Under the pieces are notes generated by a model that was given only the letters and a program-made list of their open reading frames with translations, ran no database searches and was not told the origin of the DNA. Positions 1 to 10,452 of a stretch of 64,000 nt of DNA are shown here, one piece after another. The stretch comes from Symbiodinium natans (Eukaryota; Sar; Dinophyceae; Suessiales; Symbiodiniaceae). Made by a program: the position numbers and the translations under genes. The DNA lies in contig CAJNDS010000746.1 of NCBI GenBank assembly GCA_905221605.1, forward strand, positions 1 through 64,000. The letters run 5' to 3'. The first letter of the stretch is position 1, and each line of letters starts with the position of its first letter.

Positions 1-192
1 TTAGGGTCTGGGGTTTGAGGAGGTTTAGGGTTTGGGGTTTGGGTTTGGGATTTGAGGTTTAGGGTTTGGGGGTTAGGCTTTAGGGTTTAGGGTTCAGGGT
101 TCAGGGTTTAGGGCTTCGGCGGCAGCAGGGTTGGGATCGGGTGTGGGTTGCGCTTTTTTCTACCTAGTATTATAGAGATTTATAGAGTTTTG

Positions 193-365
193 AAGGGAGG
201 GGGGGTTTAGGGTTTAGGGTTCCTAAGGGAGGGGGGGTCAAAGGGCGGTAGGTACCTAGGAAGCCTTAGGGAAGCTTAGGGAGCCTTGGGGAGTAGCGGG
301 GAGTACTAGGGAACCTTGGGTTACATACCCCCCCTTCAACCGCCTCCCTTAAGAACTCTACAATA
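193..365. repeat. Dispersed element family M, copy 1
   Basis: Runs from GGTTCCTAAGGGAGG through AGGTACCTAGGAAGCCTTAGGG to CCTCCCTTAAGAACTC, so the ends are complementary. A reverse-oriented relative lies at 17466-17600 and a third, tract-interrupted copy at about 7690-7945. Confidence 0.55.
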
Positions 366-616
366 GTAGCTGAATGAGTACGCTTTACACTTCTTGGGAT
401 AGATACTATAAGCCGCTGTAGAAATGACTATCATCCCCTATAGAACTGAAAGTGTACACTTTGTTGGGGGCAGCTCAGCAACTACCTGCTAGTACTCAAA
501 GCATGCCACGTGAGGTTAGAGTCTTTACATCACGGCTCATGGGTAGATAAGGATGCAAGAGCATCTGCATTCTGTCTTTCGAAAATTTCCCTAAAGGTCC
601 ATATGGGCGGCTCTCA

Positions 617-691
617 AATTATGATCCCTTTTGGGGTACCCTAAAAATTAGGTGCCGTATTGTCATAGGGATCCAAAAAGGGACCATAATT
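617..691. repeat. Short hairpin around AATTATGATCCCTTTT
   Basis: The left arm AATTATGATCCCTTTTGG pairs with the right arm CCAAAAAGGGACCATAATT across a loop of about 35 bases. It resembles the other MITE-like elements, but I found no second clear copy. Confidence 0.5.
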
Positions 692-1930
692 CTGACTACC
701 TAAAAGTCGTGCATGCTTTCAACTTGAGGGTATTTCCTACATAGCGAATCTGGGGCCCAAGTCTGGACTACATGGGCCCGGCGTGTTCTCGGAGTCTAAA
801 CCCTATGCCCTAAACCCTAGCCCTAAACCCTAAACTCTAGCCCTAAACCCTAAACCCTAGCCCTAAACCCTAAACCCTAGCTCTAAACCCTAAACAAGGA
901 CATCAAAGCGCGCGTGGAGGAAGGAGAGGGTGCCCTTGGCCACAATCGGATGTACGTTTACGAGAGGGTTTTGGGGTTTAGGGTTTGGGGTTTGGGGTTT
1001 TTGGGGTTTAGGGATTTAGGGGGTTTAGAGGGCAGGGCTTTAGGGTTTGGGGTTTAGGGCGGTTTGGGATTCAGGGTTTTAGGGTTTAGCGGTTTGAGGG
1101 TTTCGGGTTTGGGGCCAGTTTTGGGCTTATAAGGTTTAGGATTCACGGTTTTAGGGGTTTATGGTTTAAGGCTTAGGGTTTGGTATTCAGGGTTTTTGGG
1201 TAGAGGGGTTGCGGGTTGGGGCTTAGGTTTGGCATTCAGTGTCTTAGTCTTGGGGTTTAGGGGTTTCGGCAACAGGGTTTGGCGTTCAGGGTTTTAGAGA
1301 TTAGGGGGTTGAGGGTTTAAGGTTTAGGGTTTCGGGTTTGGGATTCAGGGCTTTAGGGTGTAGGGGTTTAGGGTTCAGGGTCTAGGGCTTAGGGGTTGGG
1401 AATGAGTGGTTTAGGGGTTTAGCGTTCGGGGGTTTCCTTCCTGTGGGTGGATCCCACTTTCAGAGCACAGACCCTTTTCGGGAGGACAAGATCTCCTTGG
1501 CTCATGTGGACTTGCTTTCAAGTATTTGGCCATGTCTGCGGCTGCTCCCTTTACTGCGGTCTTCCTCACAAGAAACCTGGAAGTAGAAGCTGTGCTGCCT
1601 CGACATCCTGGCTATGTTGCTGAAAGTGCACGATAATCAGATTGTGCCCCAGTTCGAAGAGGTACCTTCCCGTTTTGTCCAGAAGGCGGTCAAGATTTTG
1701 TCCTAGCAAGCCAGTAGCTTGCAATATCCCGGCTGCTCGTCTCATGTTTCAGAAGTCCTCACTCAGACCGCAAACTATTCACATTCGTACTGATGCTTTG
1801 AGTTTGGATACGTCTCCCCAAGCACGAGTCTTGCAAAGAAGTGTCCATCTGTCAGCGTGTGGCGCCGACCTCAGTCCATGCTTCCAAAAAGGGTTAAACC
1901 CTAAACCCTAAACCCTAAACCCTAAAAGGG

Positions 1931-2040
1931 GTTTACGGCTGCATCAACGCCGCAGCTTCTTCAGCTGCCCAGGTGTCCCTTTCTTCGACGAGCGCTTTGA
2001 TTGCCGTGAGGCGGTGGCTGATGGTGCAGCCTCCTGCTGG
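1931..2040 (+). CDS. Cysteine-containing exon, unknown gene
   Basis: An open stretch on + encodes a peptide containing SFFSCPGVPFFDERFDCREA and ending near SCWG. It is rich in Phe, Cys and acidic residues and unlike the translated tracts around it. CCCTAAA units lie directly upstream and GGGTTTAGGG directly downstream, so the tract may supply the donor GT. No family was recognised. It could be one exon of the same gene as later islands. Confidence 0.4.
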
Positions 2041-2527
2041 GGTTTAGGGTTTAGGGTTGAGGGTTTAGGGTTTAGGGTTTAGGGTTTTAGTGCCTCAAAA
2101 TGCACGAAACCCTCAACTTCACCCAGATGCAAAAAGGTACTCCGGTCTTGGGATGCACTGAGGTGCAGGGGCCCTCTGCAAAGACCCTCTAAACCACGAG
2201 CACCCGCCTAAACAGGGGTCGGAATAATTAGGGTTTAGGGTTTAGGGTTTAGGGTTTAGGGTTTAGGGTTTCCTGGTCCCTATATAAAATCTACTACAAG
2301 AACCTACAAAACTCTATTCTAATTATTACGGCACCTATGTTGTTCAGCAGAACAACCCTCAGGCTCGGGCCTCGCACACCCAGCTGCCCGCATAGTCTTG
2401 GGTTAAGTTTGGGGTGTAGGGTTTAGGGTTTAGGGTTTAGGGTTTAGGGTTTAGGGTTTCGGGTTTAGGGTTTAGGGTTTAGGGTTTAGGGTTTAGGGCG
2501 AGAACCCTAGCCTACATACACCCGTAT

Positions 2528-2610
2528 CAGGATGGCGGCACATGGAGTGCGTACCGTGAGCTGGTGCTTTGGAAGCAAGGGCCTATCGGATGTTGGTCTG
2601 GGCGCTTCAG
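2528..2610 (+). CDS. Possible short exon, unknown gene
   Basis: Between a TTTAGGG tract (ends about 2497) and unique DNA, one frame gives DGGTWSAYRELVLWKQGP, a composition that looks coding. There is no family match and the limits are uncertain. Confidence 0.25.
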
Positions 2611-3023
2611 GGTCATAGGGATGTTTTGTGGGCTTATGGGGCTTCAGGCTTTCATTCCTACTCACCAAAACAAGTGATCCTTATAATGGCAATCTAGGGA
2701 TTTTTTCTTTATTGGGGGATTCTTGAGCAAATAGATGTAACTTCGGGTATTACGTAGGATTAGGGCTTATAGATGTTTATAGGAAGATCGCTTTGAAATG
2801 TGTGAATGAAAAGAGCCCTGGCAGAACATGTAATTGGCAGCCACCGCTCGAACCATTCCAAAGCCACCCAGACAGAACTTGCTTTGTCTTCCTAGCAGTT
2901 CATTAGTCATTTGCCCCTTAAGTGGGTACCCTAAACAGAAAAGGCTTCGCATGAACAAGTCCCAAACCCTGAGGGCCCATGTCCTGTGTAGCATACACTC
3001 GGGGGCCCTGAAGCATGTAGCAC

Positions 3024-3107
3024 ATAGGGGTACCCTTTTTGGGGTCCCTTAAGGGGATTTTTGGGTACAACAGGGGTCCCCCTATTTTGGGAAGTACCCA
3101 CATAGGA
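3024..3107. repeat. MITE-like family E, copy at 3.0 kb
   Basis: Inverted arms around AGGGGTACCCTTTTTGGGGT and a right arm GGGGTCCCCCTATTTTGGGAAG. Relatives lie at 5896-5997, 12361-12546, 13985-14096, 27482-27595, 61685-61797 and 63200-63307. Confidence 0.6.
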
Positions 3108-3189
3108 TCCTTCTTTTAAGACCCAAGTACATGACCCAAAAAGGGTTGACATGAACTCTTCAGGGAATTGAGGCTGCCCCCCCTCCCAA

Positions 3190-3302
3190 AGGTGGAATAC
3201 GCGCGCCTGCGCGTCTTCGAGGAGGAGGGCGGCCGAGAGCTGGCGAGGGAGCTGCAGAGCCTCCTTGCAGATCGCACCTCCAACGTGCACCTGAGGCTGC
3301 AG
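3190..3302 (+). CDS. Charged, probably helical exon, unknown gene
   Basis: After an AG|G acceptor (CCCAAAG|GTGG) the frame encodes VEYARLRVFEEEGGRELARE followed by a Leu- and Gln-rich segment ending NVHLRLQ. The Glu/Arg/Leu pattern suggests a helix. It ends at CTGCAG, directly abutting a TTTAGGG tract. No family was recognised. It lies on the same strand just upstream of the sulfotransferase-like gene and could be one of its exons or the end of a separate gene. Confidence 0.5.
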
Positions 3303-3362
3303 TTAGGGTTTTAGGGGTTTAGGGTTTAGGGTTTAGGGTTTAGGGTTTAGGGTTTAGGGGAA

Positions 3363-3536
3363 CCCTAAGGGTCCATCTGTAACTATCTAGTACCCTTAAA
3401 GGGGCCCTCAAGCCTCTCTAGTAGGGAACGAATTTTAAGTGTACCTACGTAGTATACACTTTTTGGGCCCTCAAGGCCCACTCTAGTAGGGAACCCCTTT
3501 AAGGGCCCAGTAGTATACTACATGGACCCTGAGGGA
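3363..3536. repeat. MITE-like family F, long copy
   Basis: Begins CCCTAAGGGTCCATCTG and ends CTACATGGACCCTGAGGG, with inner arms GTATACACTTTTTGGGCCC. Other copies: 38912-38981, 47805-47924 and 63838-63940. Confidence 0.6.
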
Positions 3537-3784
3537 GATAGGCCTTCTTACGCCGAGAGAGCCCCCACTTTTCCCGCAAGACTTTCAGGAGTACATGACA
3601 TGAGGGGTCCCCTTTCATCGTTGAAGGTCTGTAGGGTTTAGGGTTTAGGGTTTAGGGTTTAGGGTTTAGGGTTTAGGGTTTAGGGTATCGGGCTCCTGAG
3701 AGATTGCAGAGGATCCACGGACTCTCGAGGGTTTTTGGCTTCGGGCTATACTCGGAGGTTCTTGGGTGAATATTTGTGTCTTGG

Positions 3785-3866
3785 GTGATTGTTTATAAGT
3801 GGGGTAAATATGGAAATCATACCCTTGTTAAGACTGCACTTAGAACTACCCATGAACCTCAAAGCA
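3785..3866. repeat. MITE-like family B, fragment
   Basis: Carries the right end CCCATGAACCTC of family B and the inner TTATAAGTGGGG and CACTTAGAACTA pieces. The left end is missing. Confidence 0.4.
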
Positions 3867-3890
3867 GTATAGGTGTCGGAATCTCCTAAG

Positions 3891-5403
3891 ATGATTCTTT
3901 TCAGTGCGACAACGACACAACCTGAAGATGTAGGCTCAAGAGAAACCCCACTGTCATCGAGCCTCCTGCTGTATCAGCTCCTTGTTATTCTGGCGTGCCA
4001 GCTCATGGCTGGCCCGCCTCGGGGAGTCATCCTTAGCATGCTTCTGATACTCCCGTCGATGCTGGCATCCTTCCCTGCGGACCCCCTTGATCCTCGGGAC
4101 CCCGCCGTCTTCATGGTGCAGATGCAAGCAGCCAGGGCACCTCGCAACTCGACTGGAACACCGAGAAGCCGCCTGAAGCCGTGGGAAGTGTATCGCTTCT
4201 ATACCTGCGCACATCACAAGGCAGGCGTGGATCTCAATCTTTTCCTTGAGCTGAATGTGTTCAGTGCCTTGGGCCTGGACATGTCAAAGGACTTTGGCGT
4301 ATGGGCCCACTTCTGCCCGCCGGGCCCTCCAGACTTTTGCTACAACCCTGAAGCGAAAGTGCGTATTGCGATGGACATCTGCTCCTGGGAAACCGTCCAG
4401 CTAGAACGTGAAGCAGCCAGTCCCCAGCGCGTGCTGGTGGCAGGGACGGTGCGGGATCCCTTGGACATGGTGGCTTCGGCTTATTGCTATCACCATGCCT
4501 GGAATGAGTGGAACAACCCGACCTTTGAAAAGCCGCCGTTGAAGGTCGAGTTTATGGACGTCCACGAGGGTGTCGATTTCATGGCAAAGACCCTTGGGGA
4601 CCAAATGGACCTCAAGATGGGGGTCAGCTACCCTATACTACTACAACTCCTATGAAGGTAACATGAACCCTAAACCCTTTTAGGCTTCAATCCCCAAGGA
4701 ACATGCTCGAAGCTGTGGCCAACATGACGAGCATCCATTCCCAGCCCCACAGCGATACATATCGCATAGCCTACGAGGCCATCACCCGCTCCTCGCAGGA
4801 CTTCGACGAGGAGGTGCGCCTTCTTTTTGGGGAGGGGGAGGGGGGGGACGACTTATGATAGTGCGGGGCTTCATTTTGAGAGATGTTTGCGGTAATCTCC
4901 CGTTTTTTTTGCTTGAGGGAGGGTGGGGGGGGGAGGGTTCCCGTATTACGTGGCCTGCTGATTAGAGTATAATTGCAGTTCTAGTTGTAGACTCCCCCTA
5001 GAATATTCATAACTGTCAGGATCAAACTCCCCAGGTGACGAAGCTTATCGACTTCTGGTCTCAAGGACTCTTGACACAGAGAGAGAGTCTGGGCCGGCTC
5101 TTTGAAGAATATTTTCTATGTTTTGCATTCGGGTCCTTCTCGGGTGGGTGGAAGAGGATCATGTTTCAGGAGCTTTTCTCTTTTCAGAGTTTCTTTTTCC
5201 CGGCGCCAGCCTAGGCGCGACCTGGCCCTGGAGGCAGCAAGAACCACAGACCTCCACCGTCACCCGGACCACCAGCCGGCGAACCACACCAACGACGAGG
5301 AGTGCATGGCCCAGGCGAGGGCAGCCACGCACACGTTGCAGCCAGAGATCTTGGCGCAGTACCATGAATTTCAGAGACGGCTGGGATACGAGGTCAAACC
5401 CTA
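3891..5403 (+). CDS. Sulfotransferase-like protein, at least four exons
   Basis: The first open block (to about 4650) starts with a hydrophobic stretch (about 4000-4075), as in a type II Golgi membrane protein. It continues with YTCAHHKAGVDL, like the 5'-phosphosulfate loop of PAPS-dependent sulfotransferases, and VRDPLDMVASAYCYHH, like their 3'-phosphate-binding motif. A second exon from about 4685 gives SPRNMLEAVANMTS and YEAITRSSQDFDEEV. A third (about 5034-5106) gives VTKLIDFWSQGLL. The last (about 5215-5403) ends AQYHEFQRRLGYEVKP-stop. Such enzymes move sulfate from PAPS to sugars or proteins in the Golgi. The start is uncertain: 3891 is the first ATG of the block, but the coding part may begin downstream of an acceptor near 3905. 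The intron at 4655-4683 would be only about 30 bases and its phase is unclear. The intron before the last exon is a family L element. Family call from motifs; acceptor substrate unknown. Confidence 0.7.
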
Positions 5404-5593
5404 AACCCTCCAAATCCTGGAAAAATCAGCCTTGTGAAGCCCTCACCCCTAAATCCTAAACCCCAAACCCTAAACCCTAAACCCCAAACCCTAAACCCTA
5501 TATCTTAAGTTCCCCGGGGCTCCTCTCAGGCTCCCTGGGCGCTGCTCAGTTCTTGTGTTCAAAACGCGCAGCCGTTTGGCGTTCTGCACCTTG

Positions 5594-5735
5594 CAGCTTA
5601 CCTTGGGGACGAAACGAACCCTGAAAGGGTTAGGGTTTAGGGTTTAGGGTTTAGGGTTTAGGGTTTAGGATTTAGGGTTTAGGATTTAGGGTTTAGGGTT
5701 TAGGGTTTAGGGTTCATCTTTGTATACAGGGTTTG
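5594..5735. repeat. Family C left end running into a TTTAGGG tract
   Basis: CTTGGGGACGAAACGAACCC is the left end of family C. It runs into GGGTTAGGG exactly where the family normally has AAAAGGGTTTAAGG, so the tract may have grown from the element's own GGGTTTA. Confidence 0.45.
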
Positions 5736-5895
5736 GGATTTAGGGTTTGGGGTTTAGAGCCCCCCCCCCCCCCCACAGCCTTGAGGCCCCCCTAAATTTT
5801 GGGGTCATATACCCCAAGACTATTACTAAGGTATCTGGACCTTAAACCCTTTTAGGGTTCATGTTCATGTCGTCCCTAAGGTTAGGGATGAAATT

Positions 5896-5997
5896 GGGGG
5901 TTCTGAAATAGGGGTACCTTTTTGGGGTTCCTTTTATAAAGGAATCCTACTGTTTGGTGTCTACATATCAGGGGTCCATTCTCTCCGTAACCCCCCA
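5896..5997. repeat. MITE-like family E copy nested beside family C
   Basis: Reads TTCTGAAATAGGGGTACC on the left and AGGGGTCCATTC then CCGTAACCCCCC on the right. Family C pieces flank it at 5801-5888 and from 5998. Confidence 0.5.
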
Positions 5998-6051
5998 AAC
6001 GGACCCTAAAAGGGTTTAAGGTCCATATACCTAAGTAGGGTCATCGTCTTG

Positions 6052-6141
<90 letters not shown>

Positions 6142-6187
6142 TAGGGTTTATATGACCCATATTTTAGGGTTCATGTCGTCCACAAGG
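5998..6187. repeat. Family C element with an expanded (TAG)n core
   Basis: The family C body (AAGGGTTTAAGGTCCATATACC at left, TTAGGGTTCATGTCGTCC at right) is split by about 29 units of TAG/GTA (6052-6140). The expansion sits at the point where other copies carry a short AGTAGTAG run. Confidence 0.75.
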
Positions 6188-6579
6188 TACGCTGCGCGCC
6201 AGCGTCATAAAGTGCACGTGAACATGGGTAACCCATGTTCTATCCACTTCAGGGTCCCCGTATGTCTGAGATTCCAGCCCTAAACCCTAAACCCTAGCCC
6301 TAAACCCTAAACCCTAAACCCTAAACCCTAGCCCTAAACCCTAAACCCTAAGCCCTGAACCCCAAGCCTCCGAGCTTTCCATCTGCACGGTTTCACCTCT
6401 CTAAAGAGGCCTCCCCTCCTGTGAGACTGAGAGGCGAACATCAGAAATTCCAGGGGTCTGCTTAGGGTTTAGGGTTTAGGGTGTAGGGTTCAGGGTTTAG
6501 GGTTTAGGGTTTAGCGTTTAGGGTTTAGGGTTTAGGGTTTAGGGTTTAGAGCTGCTTCACTCTAAGGTTGGAATTGGAA

Positions 6580-6690
6580 CCATGGGTCATGGGCCCTTAG
6601 TATGGTCCCTTACCCTTGTTTATAGGGATCCGAAGTATGAGCCCTTACTATGTATAGCGTATGTAAGGAGTATGTAACAAGGAATGCTTA
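6580..6690. repeat. MITE-like family G, partial
   Basis: GCCCTTAGTATGGTCCCTTACCC then GAAGTATGAGCCCTT, matching copies at 20065-20193, 33649-33779, 34768-34893 and 42578-42779. The right end is lost. Confidence 0.5.
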
Positions 6691-7256
6691 TACTTCTGAA
6701 CCCTAGGTCTACGAGTCTATTGCTGCAGGAGTGCGGCGTGCACGACCTCATTCAAGTCCTCTAGCGTTCCCCGAAGCCTCAGTTCAGGGGGCTTGGGAGT
6801 TAGGGTTTAGGGTTTAGGGGGTCTAGGGGGTGGAGGAATGCCGGAAAGCTCAATCGCACCTCTCGACCGTCATACGTGTGGGGTAAAAGTATGGAAAAGT
6901 GGCTATAAGCTTGTTCAGGGTACGTCGAACCCTACTTATACCTACCGAACCTCCAAATCGGCTAGGGTACTAGGGTGTTGGGTATGGGGTTTTAGGGTTA
7001 AGGGGTTGAGGGTTTAGGGTTTAGGGTTTAGGGGTGTAGGTTTTTGGGCGTAGGGTTGAGGGCTTATAGGGTTTCGGGGTTCAGGGCTCAGGGTTTTTTT
7101 TGCGCTTAAGGTGGGCTTGGTTTAGGGTTTAGGGTTTAGGGTTTAGGGTTTAGGGTTTAGGGTTTAGGGTTTAGGGTTTAGGGTTTAGGGTTTAGGGTTA
7201 GGGGTTGAGGGCTTATGGTCTTTGCAGTGTGGTACAGCATTGTTGGGCTCCCGGGC

Positions 7257-7475
7257 TTGGAATACTGCCCCTTATATTAACAGTCCTTTTTGAAAGGATC
7301 TAGTACCCCCCTACTATCATCCCTATTAAGCTTTGTGGTGCTTTACTGTAACTTTACATCTTTAGCCTTTTTGGGTTTATTGGGTTTCTTAATACGGCAG
7401 CTAACAGTTTGATTTTTTGCTACCCTCCTAAGTGCAGCCAAGTAAGGACTGTTAGGATAAGGGGGAACATCCCAA
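7257..7475. repeat. MITE-like family A, long copy
   Basis: The left arm CCCCTTATATTAACAGTCC pairs with the right arm GGACTGTTAGGATAAGGGGG, which ends GAACATCCCAA. The middle is longer than in other copies (9290-9390, 24051-24138). An extra insertion may explain this. Confidence 0.55.
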
Positions 7476-7689
7476 TTTCGAGCCATCATTGCGGGCCAGC
7501 TGGCCGAAGCCCTTTCCTTGAACCTGTAGCTCCCTCCGCATTTCAGGGTTACGAACTTCAGGGGACCCCCCTAAACCCTAAACCCTAAACCCTAAACCCG
7601 AAACCCTAAACCCTAAACCCTGTAAGACAGATCCTCCCAAATACTGGGATCTTCCTTATAGTAAGGAGCCCAATAAGGTACTTTTCGGG

Positions 7690-7945
7690 GCAAGCCCAAG
7701 GTTTCCCCACCACTCCCGAAGGCTTCCCTAAGGTTAGGTACCTGCCCCCCATGAACCCTAAACCCTAAACCCTAAACCCTAAACCCCAAACCCTAAACCC
7801 TAAACCCTAAACCCTAAACCCTAAACCCTAAACCCCAAACCCTAAACCCTAAACCCTAAACCCTAAACCCTAAACCCTAAACCCTAAACCCTAAACCCTA
7901 AACCCTAAACCCTAACATGAACCCCCCTCCCTTAAGAACCCAAAA
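7690..7945. repeat. Family M copy interrupted by a long CCCTAAA tract
   Basis: AAGGCTTCCCTAAGGTTAGGTACCTG leads to CATGAACCC, then about 23 telomere-type units (7755-7917), then CATGAACCC again and CTCCCTTAAGAACC. The word CATGAACCC on both sides of the tract looks like a target duplication. Confidence 0.55.
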
Positions 7946-8517
7946 AAACTGTACTTACCTTCGCATTGGGTGTTTTGTTTCTGTGGGTGAACCCAAGGGG
8001 ACATGGAGTAAACAGGCTCTCAGGGAATCATAGAGACCTCAACACGAAGCAAACAGCCAGGGGTTTAGGGTTTAGGGTTTAGGGTTTAGGGTTTAGGGCT
8101 TAGGGCTCCCAGGTCGCTGGTGCTTCAGTGCAACGTGGGTGTGATTGCCGGCTACCATCTCTTGGCCGGGCCCTCGTAGCTAAAGGAAGGGCGTATAGGG
8201 GTTAGAGTAGGGTTTAAGGTTTAGGGTTTAGGGTTTAGGGTGTAGGGTGTAGGGTTTAGGGTTTAGGGTTTGAAGGGGCTTGTAGGGCTTACAGGGCTTA
8301 GGGTCTATAGGGTATATGTTTTTCAGAGAGTTTATAGGGTTGTTGCAGCAAGGATTTTCGGAGTTTCTAGTTTTTTTGTGGGTTTAAGGCTTAGAGAAGT
8401 CGATGGGCGAAAGCTCTACGCGCCATCCAGACCCCCATCGCCCACCCCGAAATGCAGTAAATCACCCTAAACCCTAACCCTCAACCCTAAACCCACACCT
8501 CCTTAAACACCCAAACA

Positions 8518-8608
8518 ATGGAGAGCCTTCAAAGTCTCGTGCAGCGCAACTGTCCTAGGCGCGGCGCTACGTCGCAGAAGGAGACGACTGGAAGGCCAAA
8601 AGTGGGGG
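8518..8608 (+). CDS. Possible first exon, unknown gene
   Basis: An ATG at 8518 opens MESLQSLVQRNCPRRGATSQ, continuing KETTGRPKV before GTGGGG and the next tract. It follows a CCCTAAA block with a short A-rich leader. The N-terminus is basic and polar. No family was recognised. It could start the gene to which the exons at 8.87-10.6 kb belong. Confidence 0.4.
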
Positions 8609-8716
8609 GTTTATAGGGCTCAGGGTTTATGGGGTTTTCTTCCGGCTTCAGCTACATTCTTGCGGGTTGCTTCTTGAGGTTTGGGAGATCTCCAGCTTGC
8701 GACCGAAATCTTGTAA

Positions 8717-8832
8717 CTAGGATGCCCAGTAGTACCCTTATTCCCTTTTTGGGGGGTTTAGGTTCCTTTAAAAACCCCTTTAAGCAAAAAAGGGCACCCT
8801 TTTTAAGCCTAGGTTACTGGGCAGCCTAGGTA
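8717..8832. repeat. MITE-like family D, copy 1
   Basis: Ends CTAGGATGCCCAGTA and TACTGGGCAGCCTAG are inverted repeats of each other. The inner arms are CCCTTATTCCCTTTTT and AAAAAAGGGCACCCTTTTT. A close second copy lies at 12004-12116 and a diverged third at 37517-37620. Confidence 0.75.
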
Positions 8833-8870
8833 AGGTTCGGGGGGAAGCCTTCGCGTTCGTGGTGGCAAGC

Positions 8871-8962
8871 CTTGCGTGAGAGACGCGCAGGCCTATCGGC
8901 TACTCCAGCTGGCCCTCATCTACGTCTTCACGCTCCGGAATGCACTGAAGGCTAGCATACGG
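8871..8962 (+). CDS. Leu-rich exon, unknown gene
   Basis: The open frame reads CVRDAQAYRLLQLALIYVFT then LRNALKASIR, a good amphipathic or hydrophobic helix. It ends at CATACG followed directly by GTTTAGGG, so the first telomere unit could act as the donor GT. No family was recognised. Confidence 0.45.
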
Positions 8963-9289
8963 TTTAGGGTTTAGAGTTTAGGGTTTAGGGTTTGGAGTGG
9001 GTTTAGGGTTTAGGGTTTATATAGGGTTTAGGGCCTTGGAAAAAAGATCTAGGGGTGCTTTGGGTGTCCAAGGGCCAACAGCCAGTTTATTTAGTCCCCC
9101 TGTGGGGGTCGGAGTATTGACAGCGGTTTGAAGGGTGGTGCCGCGTGAAGTCAGCTCACTGTGGCCCTGAAGGCCCTACAAGCCCTCAACCCCCCAAACC
9201 CTACAAGCCCCAAGAAACCCTCACCCCTACAAGCCCCACAAAACCCTAAACCCCACAAGCCCGACAAAACCTAAACCTTGAGATTCAAC

Positions 9290-9390
9290 TTGGGATGTTC
9301 CCCCATATACTAGCAGTCCTTCATAGGGACTATAGTACCCCCTCTTATAATCCCTATGAAGGGCTGTTCGTATAAGTGGGAACATCCCAA
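9290..9390. repeat. MITE-like family A, full copy
   Basis: TTGGGATGTTCCCCCATATAC at left, GTATAAGTGGGAACATCCCAA at right, inner arms CAGTCCTTCATAGGGA and TCCCTATGAAGGGCTG. A CCCTAAA tract begins at its last base. Confidence 0.8.
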
Positions 9391-9439
9391 CCCTAAACCC
9401 TAAACCCTAAACCCTAAACCCTAAACCCTAAACCCCTGG

Positions 9440-9528
9440 CAGGTGCCAGAGGAGGCAGCCCGTGACTGGGCCACGCGCACGGACCGCATTGTGGGCGAGA
9501 TCCGAATTCTCAAGGTCCTGCGCCGAGG
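9440..9528 (+). CDS. Short exon, unknown gene
   Basis: After GGCAG|G the frame gives VPEEAARDWATRTDRIVGEI then RILKVLRR. A CCCTAAA tract precedes it and GAG|GGTTTAGGG follows. The composition (Arg, Glu, Ile, Leu) is typical of coding DNA. No family was recognised. Confidence 0.5.
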
Positions 9529-9570
9529 GTTTAGGGTTTAGGGTTTAGGGTTTAGGGTTTAGGGTTAGGG

Positions 9571-9670
9571 GCATATCGACCTTCCGAACCACCCCACGAA
9601 TCATCGCACCCCGAACCGCCCTGCGAGGACCGGCTGTCCTCGGAGCAGCACAGGCCCGCACAGCGGGAAC
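9571..9670 (+). CDS. Polar exon between two tracts, unknown gene
   Basis: It fills the whole island between a TTTAGGG tract and a CCCTAAA tract. One frame is open: AYRPSEPPHESSHPEPPCED then RLSSEQHRPAQRE. It is Pro/Glu/His-rich and probably disordered. The alternative frame (HIDLPNHPTNHRT) is less convincing but open too. Confidence 0.35.
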
Positions 9671-10295
9671 CCTAAACCCTAAACCCTAAACCCTAAACCC
9701 TAAACCCTAAACCCTAAACCCTAAACCCTAAACCCTAAACCCTTCAAACAAGTTGGTCCTCGAAAGTCAAACTCCCGATGTTTTTTCGAGTTTTTGGTCG
9801 TAGCCGGGAGTGCTGGGTCCAAGGGTTTTTGCTGAACTCTTCCATCCAGGACATCGTAGCCTGGATGCTACTTGTAGAGGGTGGTATCAGAGATGGCTGA
9901 ATTGGAAGCAAGAGCTCGAAACCACTATTCTCCGAACTGTCATCGCAACTCAGGGCAACCAAAAAACCCATAGATCCTTTATCCTATAAGCCCCCCACAC
10001 ACCTAGCCTCACCTATGTACCCTGAAGAGAGACTCTAGGGCCAATACCTAAGGTACACTTGCCCTCTTTAGATTGTGCATGCACGCAGTTTCTTAACTTA
10101 GGGTCCCTTTACCCATTATAACGCGGCACCCTTTTAAAAGGGACCCTAAGCCCTAAACCCTCAACCCTAAACCCTAAACCCCTAGAGAACCACCCATATA
10201 GGCTGCATTCATCAAGGCAGCCCTCAGGCGTTTTTTTGGACTCCTGAGAAAGTCGTCTCCACATGCTGTCGTCCAGAAGGCCTGTGAGCTGCCCT

Positions 10296-10452
10296 GAGGA
10301 AACCCTAAAAGGGTTTAAGGTCCGCATACAGGGTTTAGGGTTTAGGGTTCAGGGTTTAGGGTTTAGGGTTGAGGGTTTAGGATGTACCTTAATCGGTGTT
10401 ATAGTGTATCGTAGTGTATAACCCAATTTTAGGGCCTCAAGGCTGTGTGGGC
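10296..10452. repeat. Family C element carrying a TTTAGGG tract inside
   Basis: AACCCTAAAAGGGTTTAAGG, then GTCCGCATA, then a TTTAGGG tract (10329-10382), then ACCTTAATCGGTGTTATAG and ATTTTAGGGCCTCAAGG. In the uninterrupted copy (56083-56184) CATATACC runs straight into TTAAT. The copy at 45234-45361 has a tract at the same point. Confidence 0.7.

Larger units (their letters stand above)
1..1440. repeat. Degenerate TTTAGGG-like DNA with one small hairpin island
   Basis: Mostly imperfect TTTAGGG-type units (GGGTTTGGGG, GGGTTCAGGG and similar) with two unique islands at about 150-780 and 880-960. The unique part holds a family M element (193-365) and a hairpin (617-691). I see no convincing exon. 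The units are too degenerate for this to be a chromosome end, and the right side continues as ordinary DNA. Confidence 0.8.

Noticed and set aside
1-120. A true chromosome end at the left edge
   Set aside because: The units are degenerate, mixed with unique DNA, and no better than dozens of internal blocks.
1642-1911. Open frames ending in Asn-Pro-Lys-Pro, here and at many other places, as a shared protein motif
   Set aside because: The ending is only the translation of CCCTAAACCCTAAA up to its built-in TAA. It occurs wherever any frame enters a tract.
7750-7917. CRISPR-like array
   Set aside because: Seven-base head-to-tail units without spacers. All other regular blocks in the window are of the same kind.
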